The position numbers and the translations under genes were made by a program. This document shows positions 45,035 through 57,800 of a DNA stretch of 64,000 bases, piece after piece. Origin of the DNA: Lentzea xinjiangensis. Its GTDB lineage: Bacteria > Actinomycetota > Actinomycetes > Mycobacteriales > Pseudonocardiaceae. The notes under the pieces were generated by a model. It saw nothing but the letters and a program-made list of their open reading frames with translations, did no database searches and had not been told where the DNA came from. The stretch covers positions 62,001-126,000 of the forward strand of contig NZ_FOFR01000024.1 of assembly GCF_900110955.1 (NCBI RefSeq). The letters run 5' to 3'. Every line of letters begins with the position of its first letter. The first letter of the stretch is position 1.

Positions 45035-45889
45035 CTACCAGCTCCAGCGGAACCCGCGCACGCCCGGCCGGACGTCCAGGGCCACGTCCAGCAACGTGCG
45101 GCCGGGGGCGACCGGAGAGCCGTCGGCGAGCTGCGCGACCGACGCCGGCGGGTCTCCCTCGAACGTCACCTCCAGCACGTACTCCCGCGCCGGCAGCCGG
45201 AACTTGCGCTCGTAGTCCGTCGCGGGCGGGCACGGTGGCTGGTTCACCAGCTCGTGCTCGATCACGACGCTCTCGCCGCGCAGCAGCGGCCGCCCGAACA
45301 CCAGCTCCGCCACGAGCAACCCCTCGGCGGGGTCCGCGACGACCCGGCCGACCGTGCAGTTCTTCAACGCGGTGACCCGGGGCAACGGCCTGCCGGGCGC
45401 GTCGGCGTGCATGATCAGGACCCAGCGGTCGGGGCCGTTCATCGACGCCGACAGCACCTGCCGCGACCGGAAGCTCTTCGCGGCGCGATCCGCGCCGATC
45501 GTCACGAAGTCCTGCTGGCTCACCCGGATCAGCTGGTCGTCCCACTGGGTGTCGAGGTCGTGCAACACGTGCTCGACCGGCGAGGGCGACGGCCAGAACG
45601 CGGACATCGGCGCCGGCGCCTCGCGCAGCCACCGGCGGCGCGGGCGGGGCGGACCGAGCAGCTCCGACAGGTGACCCGGCGGCACCCGCAGGATGTGTTC
45701 CAGGTGGACGACGGCCTGCAGCGACTTCTGGCGCTCAGGCCGGCTGCGGCCCGTCTGCCAGTAGCTCAGCGTCGCGAGCGACACCGACACCCCGTTCTGG
45801 GACAGGTGCTCGCGCAGGCGCTCGAGACCGAGACCACGATTCGTGATCGCCGTCCGGAGCGCCTCCGCGAACTCGTCCACGCAGGTCAC
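45035..45889 (-). CDS. XRE-type helix-turn-helix protein coupled to the giant gene
   Basis: 284 residues from GTG 45889, one base after the TAG of the giant gene, so translation is probably coupled. Residues ~5-75 form an XRE HTH (LRTAITNRGLGLERLREHLSQ, then LATLSYWQTGRSRPER) followed by the HLEHILRVPPGHLSELLG helix. The C-terminal ~190 residues are a beta-rich domain unknown to me, possibly ligand-binding. It may regulate the giant gene or another target; an antitoxin-like role is possible but unsupported. Confidence 0.85.
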   Translation of the reverse strand: MTCVDEFAEALRTAITNRGLGLERLREHLSQNGVSVSLATLSYWQTGRSRPERQKSLQAVVHLEHILRVPPGHLSELLGPPRPRRRWLREAPAPMSAFWPSPSPVEHVLHDLDTQWDDQLIRVSQQDFVTIGADRAAKSFRSRQVLSASMNGPDRWVLIMHADAPGRPLPRVTALKNCTVGRVVADPAEGLLVAELVFGRPLLRGESVVIEHELVNQPPCPPATDYERKFRLPAREYVLEVTFEGDPPASVAQLADGSPVAPGRTLLDVALDVRPGVRGFRWSW

Positions 45890-45890
45890 G

Positions 45891-48800
45891 CTAATCCATC
45901 CGCGCGTCCTGCTGTAGGGGCTGGTGCGGCCGGTAGGTGACCTGCCGCCCGTCGATCACCATCTCGATGTCGACCGTCTCCTCGAACGGCGGACCCATCG
46001 GCCGCAGCACGACCGGGGCCGCGCCGTTCTGGTGGATCCGCACGTTCACGCTCAACTGGGTCGCGATGAGGTGCGCGACCAGGTTGCGCGCGTTGCCCGC
46101 ACCCGCGTTCTCCTTGGCGTCGGCCTGCATGTGCCAGTTGGCGTTCTCCACCAGCGCACCGGTCAGGTGACCCTGGTGCATCGGCTGGCTGACGGTGAAG
46201 TCGGCCACGGCCTTGGTCACCGCCTGGTGGCTAGCCGCGAGGTGCACCACCTGCCGGCGCAGCAGCGCCGGGTCGAGGTTCCTGGCCCGCGCGATCGAGG
46301 CGTAGAGGCCGTTCGGCGTCGTCGGCGGCGCGGGCCGGCGGGCCAGCACGTCCTCGTCCAGGAACCGCAACTGCCGCTGCGTGTAGCTGACGTGCTCGGG
46401 CGACACGCCCCCGGCGGCCTTCTGGCCGCCCTGGGCACCCGCCCCGGGGGCCGTCCCGTTCCTCCCGTTCCCGGACTGGGTCCGCATCTCGTTCGGCGGG
46501 GTCCACGTGTGCGTGGTCCGCCCGTTGGGCGGCGGCAGGAACGGCGCGTGCGAGCCGGTGGCCGGCCTCGGAGGTGTGCCGCCGCGGACCTGCTGCGGGA
46601 CGGAGGAGTCCGGGGTGGCGGGGCGCGGCGAGCTCGCCTCGGCCTGCTGCGGGGGCAGCGGGGGCAGCGGCTTCTCGCTGACGCCTGCGGAGGCTTCCGC
46701 GGTGGCGTCGGTGCTGGGACGTGACGAGGTCGCTTCGGCTTCGCTCCTGTTGTTCTCCGCCGTGGTCGGTTCGGGGGAGTGGGCCGGTTCCGGTGTCGGG
46801 GGCAGCGGGGGTAGCGGCTTCTGGCTGACTTCTGCGGTGGCCTCGGTTTCGCTGCTGTTGTTCTCCGCCAGAGCCGGTTCGGGGGAGTGGACCGGCTGCG
46901 GTTCCTGGTTGGCCTCCGCGGAAGTCTCCGCGGTGGTGTTGTCGGTGGCGGGGTGCGCCGAGTTCGCTTCGGTTTCGCTGCTGTTGTTCTCCGCCACAGC
47001 CGGTTCGGGGGAGTGGACCGGCAGCGGTTCCTGGCTGACCTCCGCGGAAGTCTCCGCGGTGGTGTCGTCGGTGGCGGGGTGCGCCGAGGTGGCCTCGGTT
47101 TCGCTCCTGTTGCTCTCCGCCACAGCCGGTTCGGGGGAGTGGACCGGCAGCGGTTCCTGGCTGACCTCCGCGGAAGTCTCCGCGGTGGTGTCGTCGGTGG
47201 CGGGGTGCGCCGAGGTGGCCTCGGTTTCGCTCCTGTTGCTCTCCGCCACGGCCGGCTCAGGCGACTGGACCGGCAGCGGGGACTGGGGCGGCAGCGGCTT
47301 CTGGCTGACGTCCGCAGACACCTCCGCGGAGGTGTTCCCGGCGGATCGCGGCGTCGTGCCCTCGGCAGGCGGCGGCGTCGTGTCGCCAGCGGGCGGTGCC
47401 GTGCCCTCGGCGGGCGGCGGCGCCGTGTTGCCCGCAGGCGCTGCCGTGCCCTCGACGGGCGGTGCCGTGCCACCGGCGGGCGGCGCCGCCGGCGAGGCCG
47501 TGTTGAAGGAGTTGACCTCGCGGTCCACCTTGGCCTTCGCGTCCCACCACTGCTGCTGCTTGGCGTCCGCGGCTCGCCGGGCGTCGTCGAGCGCGGTCTC
47601 CGCGTCCTTGATCGCCTTCTGCGCGGTGGACTGCTCGGTCGCGAGCTGCCGGTGTGCGGTCTCGGCGGCGGCGCGGGCGGCCTCGGCCTCGGCCACGGCC
47701 TGCTGCTGCGCCTGGAGCGCGGCGCGGGTCTCGACGGCGGTCTTGCGCTGGGTGTCGAGGTCCGCGTGGGCTTCGGAGAGGCGCTGTTGGGCGTCGGTCA
47801 GCGCGGTGTGCGCCGCGTCGGCCTCCCGCCCGAGCCGGTCCAGCTCTGCCTTGGCGGCGCCGTTGATCTGGGCGTCGTCGAGGGCGTCCTTGGTCGCCAG
47901 CGCCTGCTGGCTGAGCGACGTGATCTCCGCCGTGAGGTCCTGGATCGCGGCACGGGTGCCGGCGACGTCCGTGACCGCGGTGTCGAACGCCTTCTGCAAC
48001 ACCGAAGCCTTCGCCTCGGCGTTCAGGTGGGTGTCGATGGCCGTGTTCAGCGCCGTCGCGGCGTCGCCCAGCGGCCTGTCGGTCCTCGCCAGCACGGCGG
48101 CTGCGGAGTTGATGGCGTCCTGGGCGTCGTGACGGGCCTTCTCGACCTTCTTCTCCGCCTCGCGCCAGTCGTCGGCCGCCTTCTTGACCTCCGCCTGGGC
48201 GTCCTTCAACGAGTCGCTGAACTGCTTGTCCAGCAACGTCTCGACCTCGGTGGCGGGCATGCGCACGCCGGCCGATCCGGGCACCGTCAGGTCGACGACG
48301 CCGGTCTTGCCGCCGATGGTGGCGACCACCCGGTACTCGACGTCGAACTGCACGAGACCGGTGCGGGGCGCGTCCTTGGGCTTGATGTTGCCGCCCTCGG
48401 CCTGCGAGGGGCCGCCGGAGACCGCGGCGGAGTCCTCGATCCCGTGCCGCAGCTCGACACCGCCGGTGCCGAAGTTGACGGTGTCCGCCGGGACGCCCTG
48501 CTTGACCGCCGCGCTGCCCTGCGCGAGACCGACCGTGACGTCGGCGGTGTCGGAGACCTTGGCCTCGCCGGAGGTCTCGGTGGTCTTCGTGGTCAGCGGG
48601 TTCTCGACCTTGACGCTGTCGCTGAGCGAACCGAGCTGCGGGTTCACCAGCTTCGCGTAGACCTTGACGTCGGCGTCCTGGCCGAACGTCAGCGCCGCTT
48701 CCTTGAGGCCGGGCACGTCCAGCGGGCCCGACAGCATCGACGGCAGGTGCGGTTGCAGGTTCTCCGGGCTCAGCGTGGAGAACAGGCTGTTGAGCGAGCC

Positions 48801-51800
48801 AGTGCCCTTGCCGGTCAGCCCCTTGCCCGCGCCCGCCTCCGCCATCGCCTTCACGGCGGCGTCACGCAGGTCCTTGGCGCCGCGCAGGTTCTCCACCGAC
48901 GCGGTCGGCGGAAGCTGTGAGGCACGGCTGTCCTGCTGGAAGGCGAACGTCGCCTCCGCGGTGCCGAACTCGGTGCCGCGCTTGCTCGCCGCGGACATGT
49001 AGGGCTGCGGGTTCGCGGCACCCACGACCTTCTGGTTGTCCGCGTGCGTGCGGACCACCATCTCCTGCTTGCCGCTCTGGGCCTTCGCGACCTCCTTGCT
49101 GCCCTTCTCGACGACGAGCTCGAACTCGATCGGCACGGTGTACTGCGCCGCCGGCCCGCTGGCCGTCCTGGTGTGGCTGAACGCCTCGCTGGTCGAGGTC
49201 GTCACCGAACTGCTCGTGGCGGCGCCGACGTTCACGCCCACGCTGACGCCCGCGGTGCCAGAGACCTTCGGGTTCGCGCTGCCCGGCGAGGCCAGGCCCG
49301 GCGCGCGCAGGCCGATGCCCCAGCCGGTGCCGCGGCCCTGGCCGTCGCTGTCCTTGCGGGAGCCACCGGTGTTGTGGCTCATGTCGACGCCGTCGTTGAC
49401 GACCTGGTCGAACTGGGGCGTGTCCGCCTTGGCCCGCAACGTGACCTGGTACGAGTCCTTGCCGAAGGTGCCCGGCTGGTGCACCAGCAGCGGCACCCCG
49501 CCGTCCAGGGCGCTGTCGATCATCGCCTTGACGCTGCTCGGCGAGTTGAGGTCGACGATGCGCTGCAGGTTGCTCATCGAGTCCTTGAGCACCGAGTCCG
49601 GGATCAGCGAGTCGCTGCCGAACTTCTTGGTGTTCTTGGCCAGTTCCGTCGTCAGCTCGTTGACCGCCTTGGAGAGGTCGGGGACCTTCTCCACGTTGGA
49701 CAGACCCAGCGCGCCCGGCTCGTCGGCCGCCACCGTCGACGGCGGCGCCATCTTCGGGAAGTCCGGCTTGGGCACGTTCGGCGCCACCTTCGGCAGCGCT
49801 CCCAGCTCCCGCGCGACGTCCTCGGACACGCGCACGAACACCGACTTCGGCATGTCGACCTTGACGCCCTCGGCGTTCGGCGTGCCGCCGTGCACGAAGT
49901 TCCCGGCGCGGCTCTCACCGACGATCGTGAACTCGGCGTCGATCTGGACCAGCACGGTCCGCGCGTCGTCGGGCGTGGTCCTGCCGCGGTCGACGTTGCC
50001 GCCGATCTCGGTCGACTCGGTCTTGGTGTCCGACCACGGCGTCACCTTGCCGGTGACCGCGGCACCGCCGACCCCGCTGGTCTGCGACGGCGTGCCGGCG
50101 GGCGGCGGGGTCACGTTGGGGCGCACCGGGATGTTGACGCCCGCGGTGAGGTCGACGGACCGGCTGGTCGTGGACGACTCACCGGCCTTGTAGCCACCGC
50201 TGACGGAGTTGTCGGTGCCGGTGGTGTCCGAAATGGACACCAGCCTGGCTTCGCCCAGCTTCACCGACATGCCGATCGCGCCGGAGCGGTCGGTGACGCG
50301 GCGGTCGTACTTGAGGCCCTGCTCCTGCACGCCGGTCTCGATCAGCCGCTGCAGGTTCGCCTTGATGTTCTCCGGGGCGAACATCTTGTCGATCTGCGCA
50401 CGTGACGCGGTGCCCGGCGTGGTCAGCGCCGAGTCGCCGCCGGCGGCGCGGTTGAGCGCGTCGATCGCCTGGTCCCGCAGGGCCGTCGTGTTCGCGACGG
50501 CCTCCACGTTCAGGAACTCCGGCGACTTCGGCCGGGCCTGCGCGGGGTTCAGCAGGTCCTTGACGGTCGGGGAGCCGTCGAGCTTCGTCGGCTTCGGCTC
50601 GCCCGGCTTGAAGCCGTCGCCGGGGTCGTTCTTGAGCGTCGAGCTGTCCGACACCCACAGGTTGACCTTGCCGTCGATCTTGTCGAGGCCCGCGCCCGTC
50701 CTGGCGACGGTCTTCACCTCCGGCGCGTGGAAACCGGGTGCGCCGGGCACGATGGTGCGCACCCACGTGCGGGGCCGGGTGAACGAGGTGATCTCGACCT
50801 CGAACTCCACGTCGCCCTGGAACACCTGGGCGTCCGCGCTGCCGGGGTTCGCCGACGTGCTCGACACGGCCGGTCCGGCCGACGTCTTGTCCGTCCACGA
50901 GTGCGAGTACGACACGCCGGCCTGCGGCATCGGGGTGAGCGTGGCGACGCCGGTCTTGACCGGGATGTTGACCCTGCCCTGCACGCCACCGGTCCAGCCC
51001 TTGGTGGTGCTGGTGTTGGCGTCGAGCTTCGGACCGGTCGTGGTGGAGTTGCTGACCGCGTGCGCGTCGGCCTGGCCGAGGTGCTTCGGGTTGGTCAGCT
51101 TCGCCTTGACCGTGACGTTGACGTAGGTGTTCGTCGTCTTGCCGGAGTTCTTGAGCTGCACCTGGACGCCCGGGCCGAGCAGGCTGTCCATGTTCGCCTT
51201 CAACGCGGCGGGGGACAGGCTCGCGGTCAGCTTGCGCTGGTTCGCGAGCTGCTCGGCGACGTCGCCGAAGCCCTGCCCCTTGCTGCTGCGCGGGTTCGCC
51301 TGCGGGTTGTTCCACTTCGGCAGGAACTTCTCGAAGCCGGGCAGCTCCCGCAGCTTGGCCTCGACCTGGCCCTGCACCTTGGTGGCGGGCGTGAACTCGC
51401 CGACCTTGGCGTTGCCGGCGGCGAGCGTGTCCGCGACGTACGGCGGGAGGTGCCGGGTGTCCGCGGTGGCCGGGTCGGTCGTCGTGTTCCTGGTGCCGTC
51501 GGGGGTGGGCAGACCCACCGCACCGGCCTCGTTGAGGCCCATGCGCACGTGGGAGGTCACTTCGACCTTGACCGGGGCACCGCTCGGGGTGCGGACCTCG
51601 ACCTCGGCCGTCACCTCGTACAGACCGGTCTCGCCCTTCACACCGATGCCGGTCTTGTGGCTGCTGCTCGAGCCCGCGTTCACGCCCTCCGCGGTGCGCG
51701 CGGAGTACGACGCGGTGGCACCGACCGTGCCGCCGACCTGACCGGGGATGCCGATGTTGCCGCCGACTCCGGCGGTGACGTCGAACCCGGTCTTGGTGGA

Positions 51801-54800
51801 CGCGGACACACTGCTGCCCCAGGCGGAGGTGTCCTTCAGGTCCAGCGCCGCGCCGTCGACCGTGCCGACGAGCTTCGCGTTCTTCAGCGTCGCGGTCATC
51901 TGCACCGCGGCGCCCTTGCTCGCGTGCGGGCTGATCAGGTCGGGCGAGGTGACGTAGCCACCGAGCATCGCGGGCAGGTTGTTGCGGATCGAGGTCGGGC
52001 TCAGGAAGTTCTGCAACGCCTCGCGGCCGGGCGCGCCGACCTTCGTGATCGACGGGTGCAGCTTCGCCGCGACGTCCGAGAACACCTTCGCGGAGTCCTT
52101 GACCACCACGGCTTCCGGCACCGCGTTCTCGACCTTCGTGCCCCACGCCGCGTCGGCGGGCGTCACGACGGCGGAGGACTTGCCCGAGTCGGTGATCTTG
52201 CTGAGGTCCGCCGGGATCTGCAGCGTGACGTCCGGACCGGTGCTCAGGGTGGCGAACTGCTTGGGGTTGCCGCTCGCGTCGGTCAGCGTGATCTCGTACG
52301 AGACCGGCACCGTGACCTTCTTCGAGCCGTCGTCCGACGACTTGATCGCGCGCTGCTCGGTGATGCTGTTCGTGGTCGCCTGCGACACCGCGGGCGTCGC
52401 CAGCGCGGCTTTGCCGCCCAGCGAGCCGTAGGGGCCCATCGCGACACCGGCCGTGGCCGAGGCACCGACGTCGTTGGACGTCGCGATGGTGTTCGTCGTC
52501 GTGGACGCCGCGGCGGCCTGGTAGTTCCGGTCGACCTTCGTGCCGACCGCGTCGGTGACGTTCGTGGCGGCGTCCGCGTGCATCTCCGCGCGGATGTTCG
52601 CCTCGAACCAGGCGTTGCCGATCTTGACCTGGAAGTTGCGGCCACCGTCGAGGAACGTCTCGAAGTCGTTCTCGATCGCACTCTTGATGCGGGCGGCGTC
52701 GTCGGGCTTGATGCCCTGGATCTCGCTCACGACGGCGTCGGCGCCGCGCACGTCCGTCGGCGTGATCGAGCCCAGCGCCTTGTTCTCCTGGAAGAAGCTC
52801 GGCAGGTTCGTGCCCGGCACCTGGCCGACCGGCTGCGGCGCCATCGTGGTCATGGGGATGACCGGGTTCGGCGTCGGCCTCGGCGGTGCGGGCCGCGTCG
52901 CCGGCTCCGGTTCCGGCCGGGTGTCGGCACCGGGCTCGGACCGGGTGTGCGTGTCGGTGCCCGGCTGGGGCTCGGTGTGGGTGCCGGGCTCGGACCGGGT
53001 GTGCGTGTCGGTGCCCGGCTGGGGCGTGGTCTGGGTGCTGGTCTCGGACCGCACCTGCGTGTCGGTGTCGGGCTTGGGCGGTGCGGGACGCGTGTCGGCG
53101 TCGGGCTTCGGCAGCGCCGGACGCGTGTCGGCCTGGTCGCCGTCGTCGTCGGCGCGGGACCTCGACTTGGGGTCGAGTTCGCCGACGGCCTCGCCCAGCA
53201 CCTGGTAGCCCGTCGTGGTGCCGGGCGGGGTGTTGAGGTCTTTGTGGGGACGGTCCTGCTGGAAGGTGTTCGCGTCCTGGTCGAGGATCTTGTACGACCC
53301 GTACTCGGCGAGGTCGTCGAAGACCTCCTGGCGGAACGCGTCGCCGAGCACCGCGCCCTTGTCACCCAGCGGGCCGTTGCCGCCCAAGGGGAACGACTCG
53401 AAGCGCTCCTGCCACTGCTTCCGGTCCGCCGCGCGGTCGGTGTCCCAGACCTTCTCCCAGACGGCGTCCTTGAACGACGCCGGGTTGGCGGCGGCGTTGA
53501 CCGTCTTGCCGAGGTTGGAGCTGTCGATCTCCTGGTGCATCGCGAACGCGTGCACGGCGGCGTCCGACCCCTTGTGACCGGTCAGGTACTGCTGGAGCTG
53601 GTGCTGCGCCGACACCAGCGACAGGCCGCCCTGCGTGTAGTCGATCAGCAGCACGTTCTTGCCGGGCGGCAGGTCACCGAGGAACTCGTCGAAGTGCTGG
53701 TTGAGCATGTCCTGCTGCTGCTCGGTCAGCGGCGGGAACTTGGGCTTGCCGTCGGGCCCGTTGTACGCCGGGGCGAGGATCGAGTCCGGGTCGGTGGGCG
53801 AAGGCCGGAAGTTCGACAACGGGATCGACACCGCGCCGTGGCCCTGGTTCTGCAACGCGGCCACCACGGCGGCAGGGCTGCGCCCCAGGCCCACGTAGGC
53901 GAACTTCTCCGGCGGGTACTTGTCGGTGATGTGGCCTGCCAGCTCGTTCACCGCGGTGACCACGTCCTGCTGGCCCTGGATGTGCGTGTCGCGGGCCACG
54001 CCCTCCAGCTCCGCGCGGAAGTCCGCGACGTTGTCGATGTCGTAGACCTCGGGCTGGCGGTTGCCGCCACCCAGGCCGGAGTCGTAGAGGATCTTCGTGA
54101 TCGACTCTTCGATGCCGCTCTTCTGCGGCAGGGCGATCCCGTTGTTCGCAAGCCACTGCCTGGCCATGTACGGCGTCAGGCCGACGGTGGTGTTGTTGTC
54201 CACCCGGATGCCGACGAACTCCGAAGGCTTGTTCGGCCGGTGTTCGTACTTCCCGTCGACGAGCTGCCAGCTCGAGTCCTGCGACGCGCTGGCGGGCCGC
54301 AGGTCGTTGACGCGCTCCTCGATCGTCTTGTCGAGAGCGTCCTCGTACGCCGAGTCGCTGTCGCTGTCGCTGTCGGAGTTGCCGTCCGGGTCGCTGCCGG
54401 ACTGCGGCTGGTTGTTCGCCGCGGTGCCGGTCGCCGGAGAGTTGGCCGGTGCGGGACGCGTCTCCACCTCGGCGTCCCCGTTCCGCCGCGCTTCGAGGAC
54501 CTCCTGGGTGAAGTCCCGGAAGGCCTCGAGGTGGGCGGTGTTGTGCCCGCCCGCTCGCGCGTCCTGGATCTGCTGGTCGACGTGGCTCTGCACGGCCGCC
54601 AGGTCGGCGTCACCGAACTGGCGCCAGCCGGGCGCGTTCGGGTCGGCCGGCTGCTGCAGCGCGTACGCGGTGAGCGACGCGTCGCGGTTGCCGGTGAACC
54701 TGTCGACCCGGTCCTGCAACCGCTGGACGTCGCGGTCGGCCTGTTCCCGGCGGGTCGCCTGGTCGTCCAGCATCGTCTGGGTCTTGAGGGCGTCGGGCAC

Positions 54801-57800
54801 CAGGTCCGCGGCGTCCCACCGGGTGCGGGCGGCCTCGGCCTTGGCCAGGTTCTGCTGGGCGAGCTGCGTCTGCTGGTCGTAGATCCAGGGAGGACCGGCG
54901 TTGCGGGAGATCTCGATCGCGTTCTGGATCGCGGCCGCCCGGTCCGGGCTGTTCGCGTAAGCCGGGTTCCGCTGCATCTCCCGCAGTGCCGCGCTGTCCA
55001 GGCCGTAGAGCGACGCCTCGAACGAGCGCGTCGGCGTGGCCTCTTGGACGGGGCCGAAGCCACCGGGGACGACGAGGTCCACGTCCGCGACAACGGGTCG
55101 CGCCGACGGGTCCTGCATGAACGGTCGCGGCTGCGGACGGGGCTCGGCCGCAGGAGCAGGCTCTCCCTGCTGGTTCTCGGCGTCGTCTTCGACGTCGTTC
55201 CCTGCGCGGTCCTGGACGTCGGTGTCCGGCTCGGCCGGCGGCACGTCGAGCCGGGGGGTGTCGTCCGAGCGCACCGATGCCGCGTCGTTCTGGTCGGCCG
55301 CGGGGTCGTTCGGGCGGAACGCGCGCTCGTCACCGACCCGGATGTCGATGACCGTGTCGAGCAGCCGGTCCAGCTCCGGGGTCGGCTGACCGGCGACGCG
55401 CGCGTCACCGATCAGCTTCGTGACGTGGTTCTCGATGTCCACGACGTCCTTGGGCGTCAAGGACTGCCAGCCGGGGGTGTTCGGGTCGGCCGGCAGGTTC
55501 AGCGCGAACGAGGTGAGCGCGTCGTTGCGGTCGCGCTGCAGCCTCTGCATCTCCTGGGTGAGCTGGTACTCGTGCTCCTGGAGGTGCCGCCGCTCCGCCT
55601 GGCGCTGGGCCTGGTCGGTGCGCATCAGCTCGGTCTTCCACGCGTCCGGCAGCACGTCGATGACGTTCTTCAGGTCACCGACCTGGCTGCGGGTGTCCCT
55701 GATCTCGGTCTCGAGGTCACGCAGGTGTTGCCCGATGCCGCCTTCCTTCTGCGCGATCTCCAGGTTGCGGGACATCTGCTGGATCTCTTGCAGGTGGAAC
55801 GGGTCGTCGCGGTGCTGCGCGGCGAGGTCGTCGAGCTCGGCGGAGGACTTGCCGAACAGCGAAGCCTTGAACGCCGCGAACTCCTGCCGCAGGTTGATCT
55901 GGGGGCCGTCCGGCTGCGCGTCGGACTCGGACCGCGTGTCGGAGTCCGAGCGCGTGTCGGAGTCTGGGGTGTCCTGCGCTGCCTGGTTCTGCTGTTCCGC
56001 GCCTCGGGTGAGGGCGTCGCGAGCGTCCCTGGCCTCCTGGAGCTTGCTCTCGAAGTAGGCCTGGCGCTGTGCGGACTCACCGAGGTTCTTGCTGATCTGC
56101 TCCAGCCGCTCCAGCCTCGCGTTCATCTCCGCGATCTTGGCGAAGCGGTTGCTGTACGCGGGGTCGGTCACGAACGCGAGCTGCTGCTCGTTCTGCTTCA
56201 CCACCGCCTCGGCTTCGGCGATCTTGCCGTCGAAGTCGTAGGAGCTGTAGTCCGGGCCGCTGCCGAACCAGCGGTTCATGAAGCCGTTGAAACCGGTGTG
56301 GTCCTCCTTGCCGTCGCGGTAGTCCTGCAACGCCTGCTTGGCCTTGTCGAGCTGGGCGGTCAACCCGTCCACGCCGTCGCGCATCACCTTGGACACCGCG
56401 GCGCGTGCGGCCGTCTCGTTCTGGAGCCGCGTCTGCAGCTCCTTGAGCTCCGTGGGGTTGAACCCGGCGTTCTCCGCGGCCGCGATCTCCTGCGCGAGGT
56501 GGGCTTCCAGCTTGGCGCGGTCGCCAGGGCCCAGCTTCGCGAGCCCGTCCGCGGTCGGGCCCGCCACGTAGGTGTCGACGGCGTAGGTCAGTGCCACCCT
56601 GGGGGCCGCTGCCCTCAGGTCGGCGACCTGCTTGTTGATGTTGTTGAGGAGGTCGGTGTCCGTCGCGATGTCCTGCTTGAGCCGCGCCTGGGCCGCGCGC
56701 TCCTGCTTCGTCTGGAGCGCTTCGGGCTTCCAGCTCGACCGGGACTTCGCGTCGCTGATCCGGCTCTCGAGCTTCGCCTGCTGTTCCAGCAGGTCGTTCA
56801 TGAACACCTGCGGGCCGCCGGGGTGCGAGGCCGCGCGCTTGACGAGCTGGACGTTCTGCGCCGCGATGTAGAGGCCCTCGTCCTGACGGCCCTTGTAGAG
56901 GTCGCCGATGGTCTTGTGGACCTCCGCCGAGGACTTGCCCCCGAGCCAGGCCTCCATGCCGGCGCGGACTTCCTGCGGCGTCGGGCCACCCAGCGCGCCG
57001 AACGTGCCGTCCTGGGAGTTGATCTGCACCTGCGGAGCGCCCGCGGGGCCGTGGGTGGTCTGCACGCCGCCGGTGTCGACGACGAGCTGCACGCCCAGCG
57101 CCTGCGCGATGGTGTCGGGCAGGCGCGCACCGACGTGGGAGTCGGCCCAGGCCGGCGTCTGCAGACCCTTGGTGACGAGGTCGGCCGGTGTCGGCAGCGC
57201 GCCGTTCTCCTTCAGCTGCTGCGTGACGTGCTTGACCACGTCGACGTCGGCCGGCTTCATGCCGTCGGTGTCCAGGCCGGCGTTCACGACGTCCCAGCGC
57301 TTCGACGACCCGTTCGCGAGGTTGTTCGCGAGGTTCGCCCGCCACTGGTCGAGCTTGGCGTCGTCGGTGAGGCCGGGGGTCTTCGGCTCCAGGTCCGGGT
57401 GGTACTTCGCCAGCGTGTCCGGGTCGACCTTGCTCGCGACCCAGTTCGACAGGTCGTTCGGGGTCAGCCCGGGGTGGTTGTGGTTCTGCGGGTTCTGCCG
57501 GACGTCGGCGAGCACCGAGTCCACAGTGGTCTGCACGTCGCTGATGCCGACCAGCGGCGACGAGTTCGGGATGTCGACGTTCTGGAACGCCGCGCTGCGC
57601 AGCACCGACTCGACCAGACCGACCCTGTCCAGGTTCGGCAGGTGCGTCTGGTTGGGCCGGACCTCGGCGTCGGAGTCGACGCCGTTGTCGGCGCCGGGGA
57701 AGCTGCCGGGCAGGTTCGGCGTCTCCGACGTCGGGTCCGGCCTCGTCTGCATGTCCGGCTCGGCGTCCTGGGAGGTGCCGTCGGTGTCCCGTGTGGACGG

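Noticed and set aside
46700..47290. CRISPR-like array
   Set aside because: The repeats are 126-bp in-frame coding units without unique spacers.
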